A stretch of 64,000 nucleotides of DNA from Mumia flava (GTDB taxonomy: Bacteria; Actinomycetota; Actinomycetes; Propionibacteriales; Nocardioidaceae), in NCBI RefSeq assembly GCF_002797495.1, contig NZ_PGEZ01000001.1, positions 2,418,001 to 2,482,000 on the forward strand, read 5' to 3'. Each line of letters opens with the position of its first letter. Positions within the stretch are counted from its first letter, which is position 1. Shown here one piece after another: positions 24,843 to 35,345 of this stretch. Below the pieces are notes generated by a model. The model had not been told where the DNA came from, did no database searches, and saw nothing but the letters and a program-made list of their open reading frames with translations. The translations under genes and the position numbers were made by a program.

Positions 24843-26471
24843 ATGGTGCACCCACGGGCCGGACAGCCGGCGCAGCCCGATGACCTGGTCGACCTCGACG
24901 CACTCGCGGCGGCGTACTACGACGTGCGGCCCGACCCGGACGACCCCGCCCAGCAGGTGGCGTTCGGCACGAGCGGGCACCGCGGCTCGAGCCTCGACGG
25001 TGCGTTCAACGAGGCGCACATCCTGGCCACGACCCAAGCGATCGTCGATCACCGGACTGCCGCCGGGATCGACGGGCCGCTGCTGGTCGGACGCGACACG
25101 CACGCGCTCTCGCTCCCGGCGTGGCGCAGCGCGCTCGAGGTGCTCGTCGGCAACGGCGTCGTGACGCTGGTCGACGCCGAGGACGGCTACACGCCCACCC
25201 CGGCGGTCTCGCACGCCATCCTGCGCCTGAACGGTCTCGGACAGCACGGACAGGTCGACGGGATCGTGATCACCCCGTCGCACAACCCGCCGCGCGACGG
25301 CGGCTTCAAGTACAACCCGCCGCACGGCGGCCCGGCCGGCTCGGACGTCACCGGCCCCATCCAGGACCGCGCCAACGCGTTGCTCCGCGACGGCCTGCGG
25401 GGGGTGAAGCGCGCGAGCACCGACGAGGTCCGCGAGACGGTCGGCTCGTACGACTTCCTCACCCACTACGTCGACGACCTGGGCTCGATCCTGGACCTCG
25501 AGGCGGTCGCGCGGGCCGGCGTACGGATCGGTGCCGACCCGCTCGGGGGTGCGTCGGTCGCCTACTGGGGCCGGATCGGCGAGCGGTACGGACTGGACCT
25601 GAGCGTCGTCAACGACACCGTCGATCCGCGGTGGGCGTTCATGACGCTCGACCACGACGGCAAGATCCGGATGGACTGCTCCTCGCCGTACGCGATGGCG
25701 TCGCTGGTCGCGCAGCGCGACCGCTACGACGTGGCGACCGGCAACGACGCCGACGCCGACCGGCACGGCATCGTCACGCCGGACGCCGGCCTGATGAACC
25801 CGAACCACTACCTCGCCGTCGCCATCACCTACCTCCTCGAGCACCGCGACTTCGACGCCGGCGCCGCCGTCGGCAAGACCGTGGTGTCGTCGAGCATGAT
25901 CGACCGGGTGGTCGCGGCCGCGGGCCGGACGCTGTACGAGGTGCCGGTCGGGTTCAAGTGGTTCGTCGACCCGCTGATCGGCGGGTCCGCGGTGTTCGGC
26001 GGCGAGGAGAGCGCGGGCGCGTCGTTCCTGCGCCGCGACGGGTCGGTGTGGACGACCGACAAGGACGGGATCATCCTGGCCCTGCTGGCGGCCGAGATCC
26101 AGGCGGTGACCGGTCGTTCGGCGAGCCAGCACTACGCGGGCCTGACCGCGCAGCACGGCGACCCCGCGTACGCCCGGGTCGACTCCCCGGCGACCCGCGA
26201 GCAGAAGAAGAGGCTCGGCGCGCTGTCGGCCGACGCGATCACGGCCACCGAGCTCGTCGGAGAGCCGATCACGTCGGTGCTCACCGAGGCCCCGGGCAAC
26301 GGCGCCGCGATCGGCGGGCTGAAGGTCACGACGGAGTCGGCGTGGTTCGCTGCCCGGCCGTCGGGGACCGAGGACGTCTACAAGATCTACGCCGAGTCCT
26401 TCCGGGGCGCCGACCACCTGGCGGAGGTCCAATCCGCCGCTCGGGGCGTGGTGGACGCCGCACTGACGTAG
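24843..26471 (+). CDS. pgm: Phosphoglucomutase, alpha-D-glucose specific
   Basis: 542 aa. GTSGHRGSS at the N-terminus, phosphoserine loop TPSHNP with S146, metal site [10 protein letters not shown], and the phosphate-binding ARPSGTED near the C-terminus. It interconverts glucose 1- and 6-phosphate, feeding glycogen, trehalose and cell-wall precursors. ATG preceded by AGGGTGAGG. Confidence 0.97.
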   Translation: MVHPRAGQPAQPDDLVDLDALAAAYYDVRPDPDDPAQQVAFGTSGHRGSSLDGAFNEAHILATTQAIVDHRTAAGIDGPLLVGRDTHALSLPAWRSALEVLVGNGVVTLVDAEDGYTPTPAVSHAILRLNGLGQHGQVDGIVITPSHNPPRDGGFKYNPPHGGPAGSDVTGPIQDRANALLRDGLRGVKRASTDEVRETVGSYDFLTHYVDDLGSILDLEAVARAGVRIGADPLGGASVAYWGRIGERYGLDLSVVNDTVDPRWAFMTLDHDGKIRMDCSSPYAMASLVAQRDRYDVATGNDADADRHGIVTPDAGLMNPNHYLAVAITYLLEHRDFDAGAAVGKTVVSSSMIDRVVAAAGRTLYEVPVGFKWFVDPLIGGSAVFGGEESAGASFLRRDGSVWTTDKDGIILALLAAEIQAVTGRSASQHYAGLTAQHGDPAYARVDSPATREQKKRLGALSADAITATELVGEPITSVLTEAPGNGAAIGGLKVTTESAWFAARPSGTEDVYKIYAESFRGADHLAEVQSAARGVVDAALT

Positions 26472-26548
26472 TGTGCGCAGAGAGCCCGGCTCCGCCCGGG
26501 CGGTTCCGACCGGCGGTTCTGCGGACCGTCGTGAGTGGAAGGGGAGCG

Positions 26549-27814
26549 GTGGGTACGGCCTGGCGCATCACGGCGTCGCGGCTCGCGGCCGCGGCCTGCG
26601 GTGCTGCGCTCTGCGTCCCGACCACCCACGCCGTCGCCGCCCCGAACGACCCGCCGGGCACGCCCAGCCAGGCCGAGGTCGACCAGGCCCGCCGCAACGC
26701 CCAGGCCGCTGCCGGCGACGCCGACGCGATCCGCGACCGGCTCGACGCCGCGACATCGCGTGTGGAGACCCTGGAGGCCGACGCCGCGGCGGCCGCCGAG
26801 GCCTACAACGGCGCGATGTACGAGCTGCGTCGCGCGCGCAGCGCCGCCGCGAAGGCGACGGCCGACGCCGAGTCCGCCGCTGCGTCCGTCGAGGAGCAGC
26901 GGATCGCGCTCGAGCGCCTCGTGCTCGCGGGGCTCGACGGGCAGGCGCCGTACGAGAACCTCCGGGTGGTGATCGGAGGCGGCGGACCGGAGACGCTGCT
27001 CGACGGGATCAGCGCCTACAGCACGATGACGGAGGCGAGCGAGGCCGCGCTCGCCCGGTACGCGTCGGCCCGCACGGTGGCCCGCACGATGCAGACCAAG
27101 GCCGACGCCGCTCTCGTCGACCAGCGTGCGCGAGCGGCGGAGTCCGCGCAGGCGAAGCGTGACGCCGCCGCGGCGGTGAAGGCCGCCGAGCAGGCCCGTG
27201 AGGCGTTGGCGCAGGAGCGGGACCAGGCGATGCGCGACGTCGCCCACGCCGAGGGGATCTCCGTGCAGCTCGCTCGTCGGCGCCAGCGGGCGCTCGAGCA
27301 GCTGGCGCAGGAGGCCCAGGCCGCGGCCGCGTCGCCTGACCTGCCGGATCCCGGCCAGGCGACGCCGGCGCAGCCCGCTCCTGACCCCGGCGGCGACGCG
27401 GCACCCCTCCCGGAGCCGGTGCCGGCGCCGGCCGCGGATCCGCCGAAGCGTCGCAAGGGCGTCGAGGCCGCGATCGCGTACGCGATGGAGCAGGTCGGCG
27501 AGCCGTACGTCTGGGCGGGCGCCGGACCGGACATCTGGGACTGCTCGGGGCTCACCATGCGGGCTTGGCAGGCCGGCGGGCGGTCACTCCCGCACTTCAG
27601 CGGCGCCCAGTACGCCGTCTCGACGCCGATCGCGCTGTCCGACGCGCGGCGGGGCGACCTGCTGTTCTGGAGCCGCGGGGGTCCGAGCTCGATCTACCAC
27701 GTCGCGCTCTACCTCGGGGACGGCTGGATGATCGAGGCGCCGCGTCCCGGCAAGAACGTCCAGGTGGTCCCGGTCAACGCCTGGACCCTCCCGGACCTCG
27801 CGGCCCGCGTCTGA
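26549..27814 (+). CDS. Secreted NlpC/P60 peptidoglycan hydrolase with coiled coil
   Basis: 421 aa from the GTG at 26549 (GAAGGGGA upstream). Signal peptide with Ala-rich core ending near AVAA, a long coiled-coil domain (about 40-255) and a Pro/Ala linker. The C-terminal NlpC/P60 domain (about 305-421) has catalytic C332 (DIWDCSGLT) and H384 (IYHVALYLG). The layout is that of RipA/RipC-type endopeptidases that split peptide stems during division; the coiled coil usually docks an FtsEX-type activator. Confidence 0.9.
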   Translation: MGTAWRITASRLAAAACGAALCVPTTHAVAAPNDPPGTPSQAEVDQARRNAQAAAGDADAIRDRLDAATSRVETLEADAAAAAEAYNGAMYELRRARSAAAKATADAESAAASVEEQRIALERLVLAGLDGQAPYENLRVVIGGGGPETLLDGISAYSTMTEASEAALARYASARTVARTMQTKADAALVDQRARAAESAQAKRDAAAAVKAAEQAREALAQERDQAMRDVAHAEGISVQLARRRQRALEQLAQEAQAAAASPDLPDPGQATPAQPAPDPGGDAAPLPEPVPAPAADPPKRRKGVEAAIAYAMEQVGEPYVWAGAGPDIWDCSGLTMRAWQAGGRSLPHFSGAQYAVSTPIALSDARRGDLLFWSRGGPSSIYHVALYLGDGWMIEAPRPGKNVQVVPVNAWTLPDLAARV

Positions 27815-27868
27815 TCGCGGCGCCGGCGGAGTCCCCTCGACCGGATTCGGCTCCGCTGGTCGACGAGT

Positions 27869-27886
27869 GTGATGCACGTGATGCAC
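27869..27886. promoter_or_regulatory. Direct repeats upstream of vapB
   Basis: GTGATGCAC occurs twice head to tail (27869-27877, 27878-27886), 24 bp before the antitoxin ATG. A related GCGATGC follows. Ribbon-helix-helix antitoxins often bind such tandem sites to autoregulate. Confidence 0.5.
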
Positions 27887-27910
27887 CGCGTGCGATGCTA
27901 ACGTCATCAC

Positions 27911-28171
27911 ATGCGTACGACGGTGACGATCGACGATCGCTTGCTTGAGTTGGCGAAGGCTCGAGCACGCGAACGCGACGCGACTCTGGGCGAGATCGTC
28001 GAGGACTCGCTCCGCCGCTACCTCGCGCAGCCCGTCCCGGTCGCCGAGGTGCGACTGCCCGTCTTCGAGGGTGGCACGGGTCTGGCCGCAGGAATCGACC
28101 CGAGCAGCAACGCCTCGATCGCCGACGCGGCGGATGACGACGTCACTCCGCGCCTGGACTTGCGCCGATGA
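27911..28171 (+). CDS. VapB-type ribbon-helix-helix antitoxin
   Basis: 86 aa. The N-terminal MRTTVTIDDRLLELAKARA and EIVEDSLRRYL segments form a ribbon-helix-helix DNA-binding fold; the disordered acidic C-terminus is the expected toxin-binding tail. Its stop overlaps the toxin start by 4 bp. Confidence 0.88.
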   Translation: MRTTVTIDDRLLELAKARARERDATLGEIVEDSLRRYLAQPVPVAEVRLPVFEGGTGLAAGIDPSSNASIADAADDDVTPRLDLRR

Positions 28172-28596
28172 ACGTTGTCGATGCCAATGTCCTTCTCGCG
28201 CTCTACCGGCCGGACCATCCCCACCATGACGTCGCCACGGCGTGGTGGAGTGATTCGGCGCGTTCGGGTGAGCCGGTCACGGTCCCGGACCTGATCTGGG
28301 TCGCGTTCGCACGGATCGTGACGAACCGCCGGGTGTTCCCGGTTCCGGCGACCTTTGCCCAAGCGTGGAGGTTTGCCGAGACCGTCATGCGGCAGCCGAC
28401 GTACCTGACGTATTCCGGAGACGTCCGGGCGTTGCGGGAGTTCGCGCGCATCGCGCGTGCCTCTGGCGCGTCAGCGAATCTCGTGACGGATGTCTACGTC
28501 GCGGCGACCGCCACCGCGCTCGGGGCGAGAGTGGTGACGTTCGACCGCGACTTCCGCAAGTTCGACGGGGTCCGAGTCACCGAGCTGGGTGCCTGA
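28168..28596 (+). CDS. VapC-type PIN-domain ribonuclease toxin
   Basis: 142 aa PIN domain: first acidic residue D5 in VVDANVLLAL, a TDVYVAATA segment and the C-terminal VVTFDRDFRKF pair complete the acidic metal site. VapC toxins cut specific RNAs, often tRNAs or rRNA. Coupled to vapB by ATGA overlap, as usual. Confidence 0.92.
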   Translation: MNVVDANVLLALYRPDHPHHDVATAWWSDSARSGEPVTVPDLIWVAFARIVTNRRVFPVPATFAQAWRFAETVMRQPTYLTYSGDVRALREFARIARASGASANLVTDVYVAATATALGARVVTFDRDFRKFDGVRVTELGA

Positions 28597-28655
28597 GGCG
28601 TCGGCGCTGGCGCTCGGCCAGCCTCAGCCCGACGGCCACCGCTCAGCGCGGCGGC

Positions 28656-29156
28656 TCAGTGGTCGCCGTAGCCCTCGACCTCGAACCGCTTGAACGACGC
28701 CTCGACCTCGTCCTCGGCCTCGCGACGGCCGACCCACTCCGCGCCCTCGACGGACTTGCCGGGCTCGAGGTCCTTGTAGACCTCGAAGAAGTGCTGGATC
28801 TCGAGCCGGTCGAACTCCGGCACGTGCCGGATGTCCTGCAGGTGCTCCTGGCGCGGGTCGTCGACCGGCACGCACAGCACCTTGTCGTCGCCGCCGGCCT
28901 CGTCGGTCATCCGGAACATCCCGATCGTTCGCGCGCGGATCAGGCAGCCGGGGAAGGTCGGCTCGGAGAGCAGCACGAGCGCGTCCAGCGGGTCGCCGTC
29001 CTGGCCGAGGCTGTTCTCGATGAAGCCGTAGTCGGCCGGGTACTGGGTCGAGGTGAAGAGCGTGCGGTCGAGTCGGATCCGACCGGACTTGTGGTCGACC
29101 TCGTACTTGTTGCGTACGCCCTTGGGGATCTCGACCGTGACGTCGAACTCCAGCAC
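28656..29156 (-). CDS. ppa: Inorganic pyrophosphatase
   Basis: 166 aa family-I enzyme with [21 protein letters not shown] and metal-binding DGDPLDALV. It hydrolyses PPi to drive biosynthesis. Complete, monocistronic, and divergent from the 5'-nucleotidase gene across a 214-bp gap in which no clear regulatory motif was found. Confidence 0.97.
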   Translation of the reverse strand: MLEFDVTVEIPKGVRNKYEVDHKSGRIRLDRTLFTSTQYPADYGFIENSLGQDGDPLDALVLLSEPTFPGCLIRARTIGMFRMTDEAGGDDKVLCVPVDDPRQEHLQDIRHVPEFDRLEIQHFFEVYKDLEPGKSVEGAEWVGRREAEDEVEASFKRFEVEGYGDH

Positions 29157-29370
29157 ATTTCCTCCGTTGGCTCGTGCGGTGCGGTGCGTGGACGCCCGTC
29201 GGGGCGCTGACGACCCTCGCTAGTCTCTCGTACGTGGACGGAGTTCTCGCGTACGGGGTCCTGCGGTGTGACGGACGCAACAACCTGCTCCGGCACGCCG
29301 ATCTGGCGACGACACCCACCGGGGCGCCTCTGCATCTCCACGGTACGCCTGCCTGCGTGCGGGGGGAACG

Positions 29371-31104
29371 ATGACCGGCCCGACCGCGACGACGACCCTG
29401 CTGGCGACGACCGACCTGCACGGCCAGGTCCGCCACTTCGACTACGCCGCGGACGCGCCGTACGCCGATGCGCTCGGGCACGGGATCGGCCTCGCGAAGG
29501 TGGCGTCCGTGGTCGACGGAGTCCGGGCGGAGACCAGCGTGGCGATGGTGCTGGATGCCGGGGACCTGCTCCAGGGCGGTGCGCTGGATGCTGCGGACTC
29601 TGCGCGGGTCGCCGGCACCGAGCAGCCCACCCACCCGGTGGCGGCGGCGATGAACCTGATCGGCTACGACGCCGTCGCACTCGGGAACCACGACCTGGAC
29701 GACGGCGTGGACGCGCTGCAGGCGTTCGCGCGGCAGCTCGAGGCGCCGATCCTCGCCGGCAACGTCCGGGCCGAGCCGACGGGCGAGCGGCTCCTCGGAG
29801 CGGTGCTGCTGCGCGACGTGGTCGTCGAGGCCGCCCGCCCGCCGGTACGGGTCGGCGTGGTCGGTCTGACGACCGCAGCGCGGGTCGTGGTCGCGCACGC
29901 GGCCGAGCGCGGTCTGCGGATCGACGACCCCGTGGCCGAGGCGCCGGCGCTGGTCGACGAGGCGCGTGATCGCGGGGCCGACGTGGTGGTCGTCCTGATC
30001 CACTCGGGCGTCGAGCACGACGACGCCGAGGCCGCGGCCGGCGAGAACGTCGCGCTCCGCCTGGCGCGCGAGGTCGCGGGCGTGGACGTCGTGGTCGCCG
30101 GGCACTCCCACGTCGAGGTCGCCGAGCGGCGGGTCGTGCAGCCCGGGACCGGGCGGGAGGTCCTCGTCACCCAGCCGTTGTGCTGGGGGATGCGGGTCGG
30201 ACGGGTCGACGTCGGGCTTCGGTACGGTTCCGACCGGCGGTGGCACCTGGTGAGCGCACGGTCGACGCTGCTCGACACGGCCGCGGTGCCCGAGTACCCG
30301 GACGTGGTCGAGGCCGTCGCTGCGGAGCACGTCGGGGCCCGACGACGCGGCGCCGAGGTCGTCGGCCAGGTGGCCCGGACGATCGATGCGGTCGAGGCGC
30401 GCTACCGTCCGTCGGCGTCGGTCGACCTGCTCGCGCACGCGGCGGCCGACGGGGTCCGGCGACCTCTGCGCGACGTCGGGCTGGACCACCTGCCGCTGCT
30501 GTGCGCCACCGCCCCGCCCAGCCGTACGGCCGTCCTGCCGGCCGGGGCCGTGCTGCGGCGCCACGTCGACGCCCTGTGTCCCCACGACCACCGACCCGTC
30601 GCCGTGCTCGTCGACGGACGTCGGCTGCGGGAGCACCTCGAGCAGGCGGCGGGGTTCTTCGCCGCGACCAGCTCGGCCGGACCGCACCACCCCGACACCC
30701 TCACGAACGCCCCCGGTCCCGACCGACCCGCCGGCCGGGCCGACTTCGACCTCGACGTCGTCCACGGCCTCGACGCCGCGCTGACGTACGACCTCGACCT
30801 GGCCCGCCCGCTCGGGCAGCGTGTGGTGTCGGTCCGCCACGGCGGCACTGAGGTGGGGGACGCTCAGTGCTTCGTCCTGGTCACGACCCGGTACCGCCTG
30901 CGCGGCGCCGGGGCCTATCCCGTCACGGGCGCCGAGGTCGTCGCGGAGGCGTCCGAGGGCCTGCGGAACCTCGTCGTCGCACGGTTGCGACGAGGCCACG
31001 ACCTCGGCCCTGCCACGGACCACTGGCGGCTGCTGCACCGCGGGTCTCCGCTCGTCGTCGACGACGGTGCGTACGGGTCGGAGTGCGCGGAGGTGCGCGC
31101 GTGA
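29371..31104 (+). CDS. Metallophosphoesterase/5'-nucleotidase
   Basis: 577 aa. The N-terminal metallophosphatase domain carries D15-x-H17 (TTDLHG), GNHDLDDG and GHSHVE metal ligands; a C-terminal 5'-nucleotidase domain follows (about 340-570). UshA/CpdB relatives hydrolyse nucleotides or 2',3'-cyclic nucleotides and are normally secreted. No signal peptide is visible from this start, so it may act in the cytosol, or the true N-terminus may differ. Its stop overlaps the dacB-like gene (GTGA). Confidence 0.87.
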   Translation: MTGPTATTTLLATTDLHGQVRHFDYAADAPYADALGHGIGLAKVASVVDGVRAETSVAMVLDAGDLLQGGALDAADSARVAGTEQPTHPVAAAMNLIGYDAVALGNHDLDDGVDALQAFARQLEAPILAGNVRAEPTGERLLGAVLLRDVVVEAARPPVRVGVVGLTTAARVVVAHAAERGLRIDDPVAEAPALVDEARDRGADVVVVLIHSGVEHDDAEAAAGENVALRLAREVAGVDVVVAGHSHVEVAERRVVQPGTGREVLVTQPLCWGMRVGRVDVGLRYGSDRRWHLVSARSTLLDTAAVPEYPDVVEAVAAEHVGARRRGAEVVGQVARTIDAVEARYRPSASVDLLAHAAADGVRRPLRDVGLDHLPLLCATAPPSRTAVLPAGAVLRRHVDALCPHDHRPVAVLVDGRRLREHLEQAAGFFAATSSAGPHHPDTLTNAPGPDRPAGRADFDLDVVHGLDAALTYDLDLARPLGQRVVSVRHGGTEVGDAQCFVLVTTRYRLRGAGAYPVTGAEVVAEASEGLRNLVVARLRRGHDLGPATDHWRLLHRGSPLVVDDGAYGSECAEVRA

Positions 31105-32624
31105 CCGCCCGGCGCAGCGACCGCGGCGGCATCCGCACGGTCCTGGTGATCCTCCTCGCCGTCGTGGCCCTGGTCGCTGCGGGCGGCGCGGTGGCGTACG
31201 AGGGCGGTGCGTTCGACCGCTGGCGCTGCACCGGCGAGTGCGAGACCGCCGAGGTGCTCCCGGCCCTGGACCCGGCGGTGCCCGACGGGCCCGTCGTCGA
31301 GCAGGTGCTGCCCGTCGCCTCGGGTGCCGGGCTCGACGCGGGATCGGTCCGCAGGGCCGTCGCCGGCCTGCTCGGCCGCAAGGCGATGGGCAACCACGTC
31401 GGCTTCGCGGTCGCGGACCTGGGGACCGGCGAGCAGGTCTGGGCGTCGGAGTCCGGCTCGTACGTGCCCGCGTCGACCCAGAAGATCCTCACGTCGCTCG
31501 CGGCGATGCGGGCGATCGGCCCCGACGCGCGGTTCCGGACGACCGTCGTGCGGAGCGACGTCGGCGGTCCTGCGGAGCCGACGGCGACCACGGCGCCGAC
31601 GTCGACCCCGACGCTCGCGCCCACCGCGTCGTCCGCGACCGACGCGACCGGGTCGCCGCCGACCGCGTCGGGCACCGCCCGGATCGTGCTGGTCGGCGGC
31701 GGCGACCCGTACCTCACCGACCGTGGCGACGCCGAGGCCCGGACGTCCTATCCGACGCAGGCCTCCCTGGACGACCTCGCCGAGCAGACCGCGGCCGGCC
31801 TGCGTGCTGACGGCGTCGGGCGGGTCCGGATGGGGTACGACGCGTCGCTGTTCACCGGCCCGGCGGTCAACCCGACCTGGGAGCCCGGCTACATCACGAG
31901 CTTCGTCACCTCGCCCGTGAGCGCGCTGTGGGTCGACCAGGGCGAGGACGACTGGCGGCGCGTGGCCGACCCGGCGGCTCAGGCCGCCCAGGTCTTCGCG
32001 GCCCGGCTGCGGGCCCACGGGATCGCCGTCAGCGGCACGCCGAGGCCCCGCTCCGCGCCCGAGGACTCCACGGAGCTGGCGTCCGTCGAGTCGGGCACCG
32101 TCGCGGAGATCGTCCAGTCCGTGCTTGAGACCAGCGACAACGAGGGCGCGGAGGTCCTGCTCCGCCAGGTCGCGATCGCGGCAGGGGAGCCGGCCTCGTT
32201 CGCAGGCGGGGTCGCGGCGGTCCGGGACACCCTCACGGCGGCCGGGATCGACTGGACGGGGGTGCGGATGCGCGACGGGAGCGGGCTCTCCCGCGACAAC
32301 CGGATCACCGTGGGTGCCCTGCTGAGCGCGATCGTGATCGGCTCGGACCTCTTCGACCGCTATCCGGTCGCCGGGTTCAACGGGTCGCTCGCCGCGCGGT
32401 TCACCGCCCCCGGCACCGATCCGGGGCTCGGGGAGGTCCGAGCGAAGACCGGGACGTTGAGCGGGGTGCACGGGCTGGCGGGCATCACCGTCGACGCCGG
32501 CGGGACCCCCGTGGCGTTCGTGGCGCTCGCCGACCGGGTCAGGCTCCCGCAGACCCTGGCCGCGCGAGCGAACCTCGACCGCATCGCCGCCCGGCTCAGC
32601 GCCTGCGCGTGCAGTCCGGGCTGA
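31101..32624 (+). CDS. dacB: D-alanyl-D-alanine carboxypeptidase/endopeptidase (PBP4 type)
   Basis: 507 aa from GTG at 31101. N-terminal membrane anchor, then the penicillin-binding set: S125-T-Q-K128, an SDN motif near residue 349 and KTG in AKTGTLSG. A Thr/Ala/Ser-rich insertion follows residue 155. It trims or cleaves peptidoglycan stem peptides outside the membrane. The neighbourhood (PBP4, Zn peptidase, tilS, hpt, ftsH) is a conserved actinobacterial block. Confidence 0.92.
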   Translation: MTARRSDRGGIRTVLVILLAVVALVAAGGAVAYEGGAFDRWRCTGECETAEVLPALDPAVPDGPVVEQVLPVASGAGLDAGSVRRAVAGLLGRKAMGNHVGFAVADLGTGEQVWASESGSYVPASTQKILTSLAAMRAIGPDARFRTTVVRSDVGGPAEPTATTAPTSTPTLAPTASSATDATGSPPTASGTARIVLVGGGDPYLTDRGDAEARTSYPTQASLDDLAEQTAAGLRADGVGRVRMGYDASLFTGPAVNPTWEPGYITSFVTSPVSALWVDQGEDDWRRVADPAAQAAQVFAARLRAHGIAVSGTPRPRSAPEDSTELASVESGTVAEIVQSVLETSDNEGAEVLLRQVAIAAGEPASFAGGVAAVRDTLTAAGIDWTGVRMRDGSGLSRDNRITVGALLSAIVIGSDLFDRYPVAGFNGSLAARFTAPGTDPGLGEVRAKTGTLSGVHGLAGITVDAGGTPVAFVALADRVRLPQTLAARANLDRIAARLSACACSPG

Positions 32625-32652
32625 CCTCGCGCGGCCACGTAGGCTCGTCGGC

Positions 32653-33741
32653 ATGGCAGCCACGCTGATCGACTGGGACTTCGCCCTCGCCACGGCCGTA
32701 CGGCTGGTCAAGTCGGGCCCCGACGCCGAGCCGGGCGAGGCCGCGGAGGTGGTCGACGCGCTGCGCGCCGGTGCTGCTCGCTCGGAGGGACCGGTGCGCG
32801 AGTTCACCGGCCTGGAGGCGAGCTCGGCGACCGCGCCGGTGCTCGTCGTCGACCGCCCGGGGTGGATCGCCGCCAACGTCGCGGCGTTCTCCTCGATCCT
32901 CGCGCCGTTGCTCGCGAAGGTCTCCGACGCCGCGGAGGAGAAGGGCCAGACACCGGGTCCGGTCGCGCGCGGCGTGGGCTCGCGGGTCACCGGCGCCGAG
33001 GTCGGCGCCGCCCTGGCGTTCATGTCGACGAAGGTGCTCGGCCAGTTCGACCCGTTCTTCACACCGGCGACGGCGAGCGCGACGCCGGACGCGCCCGTGG
33101 CCGGGCGGCTGATGCTGGTGGCTCCGAACGTCCTGCACGTCGAGCGGACCCTCGACGTCGATCCGGACGACTTCCGCCTGTGGGTCTGCCTCCACGAGGA
33201 GACCCACCGCGTGCAGTTCACCGCCGTGCCGTGGATGCGCCCGCACATCGAGTCGCTGGTCGCCGAGCTGGTGGAGGCGACCGAGGTCGACAGCGAGGGC
33301 GTCGCGCGCTCGCTGTCGGAGGTCGGACGTGCCGCCGGTCGGATCGCGCGCGGCGAGAAGGTGTCGCTCGTCGAGCTGATGCAGAACGACGCCCAGCGCG
33401 CCGCGGTCGCCCGGATCACCGGCGTGATGTCGCTCCTGGAGGGTCATGCCGACGTCGTGATGGACGGCGTGGGGCCGTCGGTGATCCCGTCGGTCAAGGC
33501 GATCCGGCGCAAGTTCGACCAGCGGCGCAAGGGCGAGGGCCTGGTCGACCGGCTGCTGCGGCAGGTGCTCGGCCTCGACGCCAAGATGAAGCAGTACCGC
33601 GACGGTGCCGCGTTCGTCCGGGCGGTGGAGAAGAAGGCCGGGCGTGCCGCGTTCGACGCCGTGTGGGCCGGACCCGAGAACCTCCCGTCGGCCGAGGAGA
33701 TCGAGGATCCGGACCGCTGGGTGAGGCGTGTCCACGGCTGA
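32653..33741 (+). CDS. Zinc-dependent metallopeptidase, F420-associated (DUF2342) family
   Basis: 362 aa with zinc motif H181-E-E-T-H185 (LHEETHRVQF) and the long helical arrangement of the actinobacterial DUF2342 group. These genes routinely sit between dacB and tilS and correlate with coenzyme F420 genomes. The reaction is unknown. The end overlaps the tilS start by 14 bp. Confidence 0.88.
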   Translation: MAATLIDWDFALATAVRLVKSGPDAEPGEAAEVVDALRAGAARSEGPVREFTGLEASSATAPVLVVDRPGWIAANVAAFSSILAPLLAKVSDAAEEKGQTPGPVARGVGSRVTGAEVGAALAFMSTKVLGQFDPFFTPATASATPDAPVAGRLMLVAPNVLHVERTLDVDPDDFRLWVCLHEETHRVQFTAVPWMRPHIESLVAELVEATEVDSEGVARSLSEVGRAAGRIARGEKVSLVELMQNDAQRAAVARITGVMSLLEGHADVVMDGVGPSVIPSVKAIRRKFDQRRKGEGLVDRLLRQVLGLDAKMKQYRDGAAFVRAVEKKAGRAAFDAVWAGPENLPSAEEIEDPDRWVRRVHG

Positions 33742-34723
33742 CGGTCGTCGCCTCGACCCGCTGGTCGCGCGCGGGCGGCGCGCCGTCGAGCGTGCCCTGA
33801 GCGACCTTCCCGCCGGATCGCCGGTCGTTCTCGGCGTCTCCGGCGGAGCCGACTCGCTCGCGCTCGCCTGCCTCGCTGCGTTCGCGGCGCCGCGCGCCGG
33901 GCACCGCCCGGTCGCGGTGGTCGTCGACCACGGCCTCCAGGACGGGTCCGGGGCGGTGGCGCGACGCGCGGCGGAGGCCGTCGGGGGGCTCGGGATCGCC
34001 GACGTGCTCGTACGGCGGGTCGAGGTCGGTGCCTCGGGAGGCCCCGAGGCTGCTGCGCGCGAAGCCCGCCGTGCCGCGCTCGAGACGGTGGCCGACCAGC
34101 GCGGTGCCGCAGCGATCCTGCTCGCGCACACCCGTGACGACCAGGCCGAGACGGTGCTCCTCGGCCTCGCTCGTGGCTCGGGGACGCGCTCGCTCGCCGG
34201 GATCGCGCCGGTGGCCGGCCGCTGGCGGAGGCCGCTGCTGGCGCTGAGCCGGGCCGAGACCGAGCGGATCTGCGTGCTCGCCGGCCTGAGCTGGTGGGAC
34301 GACCCGCACAACGCCGACCCGGCGTACGCGCGGGTGCGGGTCCGTCGCCAGGTGCTGCCGGTGCTGGAGGACGCCCTCGGGCCGGGCATCGCCGCCGCGC
34401 TGGCGCGGACCGCCGACCAGTCGCGGGCCGACGCCGACCTGCTCGACGGGCTCGCCGCCGTCCTCGCCCGTACGGCCGTGCGCCCGGACACGACGGTCGA
34501 CGTGGAAGCGCTGGTGTCGGCGCCTCCCGCGCTGCGCACCCGGGTGCTGCGGGTCTGGCTGGTCGGCGCCGGCACGCCGGCCGGTGCGCTGACGCGCGAC
34601 CACGTGCTGGGGTGCGAGGCGCTCGTCACCGACTGGCACGGCCAGGACGGGCCGACGCTTCCCGGCGGCGTGGTGGTCCGGCGCTGCGCCGGCGCGCTCC
34701 ACCTCGTACGACCGCCCGCGTGA
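33728..34723 (+). CDS. tilS: tRNA(Ile)-lysidine synthetase
   Basis: 331 aa from a GTG. PP-loop S38-G-G-A-D-S ([13 protein letters not shown]) and [12 protein letters not shown] segments identify TilS, which adds lysine to C34 of the tRNA reading AUA. Essential in most bacteria. The C-terminal substrate-binding domain is shorter than in E. coli, as in many actinobacteria. Confidence 0.95.
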   Translation: MSTADGRRLDPLVARGRRAVERALSDLPAGSPVVLGVSGGADSLALACLAAFAAPRAGHRPVAVVVDHGLQDGSGAVARRAAEAVGGLGIADVLVRRVEVGASGGPEAAAREARRAALETVADQRGAAAILLAHTRDDQAETVLLGLARGSGTRSLAGIAPVAGRWRRPLLALSRAETERICVLAGLSWWDDPHNADPAYARVRVRRQVLPVLEDALGPGIAAALARTADQSRADADLLDGLAAVLARTAVRPDTTVDVEALVSAPPALRTRVLRVWLVGAGTPAGALTRDHVLGCEALVTDWHGQDGPTLPGGVVVRRCAGALHLVRPPA

Positions 34724-34784
34724 TCCGCCCGGCGTCCGGGACCCGTACGCGGCGCCGCCGCGTGCGTTGTGCGACGCTTCGGGG

Positions 34785-35342
34785 GTGGACGCTTCGCAGA
34801 TCGAGGGTGACCTCGCCGTCGACCAGACGTTTCTGACCGAGCAGCAGATCGCCGACCGGCTGGCCGAGATGGCCGCCGAGATCCGCCGGGACTACGAAGG
34901 GCAGGACCTGCTCCTCGTCGGTGTCCTCAAGGGCGCCGTGATGGTGATGGCGGACCTGGCGCGTGCGCTGGACCGCGACGTCGAGATGGACTGGATGGCC
35001 GTCTCGTCCTACGGATCGGGCACGACGTCGTCCGGTGTGGTGCGGATCCTCAAGGACCTCGACGCCGACCTGACCGGACGGCACGTCCTGATCGTCGAGG
35101 ACATCATCGACTCCGGCCTGACGCTGTCGTGGCTGACGTCCAACCTGCGCTCCCGCAAGCCGGCCTCGGTCGAGATCTGCGCGCTGCTGCGCAAGCCCGA
35201 TGCGCTCCAGATGGCGGTCGACGTGCGCTACGTCGGGTTCGACATCCCGAACGCCTTCGTCGTGGGGTACGGGCTGGACTACGACGAGCGCTATCGCAAC
35301 CTGCGCCAGATCGCCACGCTCGCGCCGCACGTCTACAGCTGA
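34785..35342 (+). CDS. hpt: Hypoxanthine phosphoribosyltransferase
   Basis: 185 aa from the GTG at 34785 ([10 protein letters not shown]). The PRPP-binding loop [11 protein letters not shown] and the LLVGVLKGA segment are diagnostic. It salvages hypoxanthine and guanine. A TTG at 34767 would add six residues. The interspersed-repeat array begins right after the stop. Confidence 0.95.
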   Translation: MDASQIEGDLAVDQTFLTEQQIADRLAEMAAEIRRDYEGQDLLLVGVLKGAVMVMADLARALDRDVEMDWMAVSSYGSGTTSSGVVRILKDLDADLTGRHVLIVEDIIDSGLTLSWLTSNLRSRKPASVEICALLRKPDALQMAVDVRYVGFDIPNAFVVGYGLDYDERYRNLRQIATLAPHVYS

Positions 35343-35345
35343 GCC

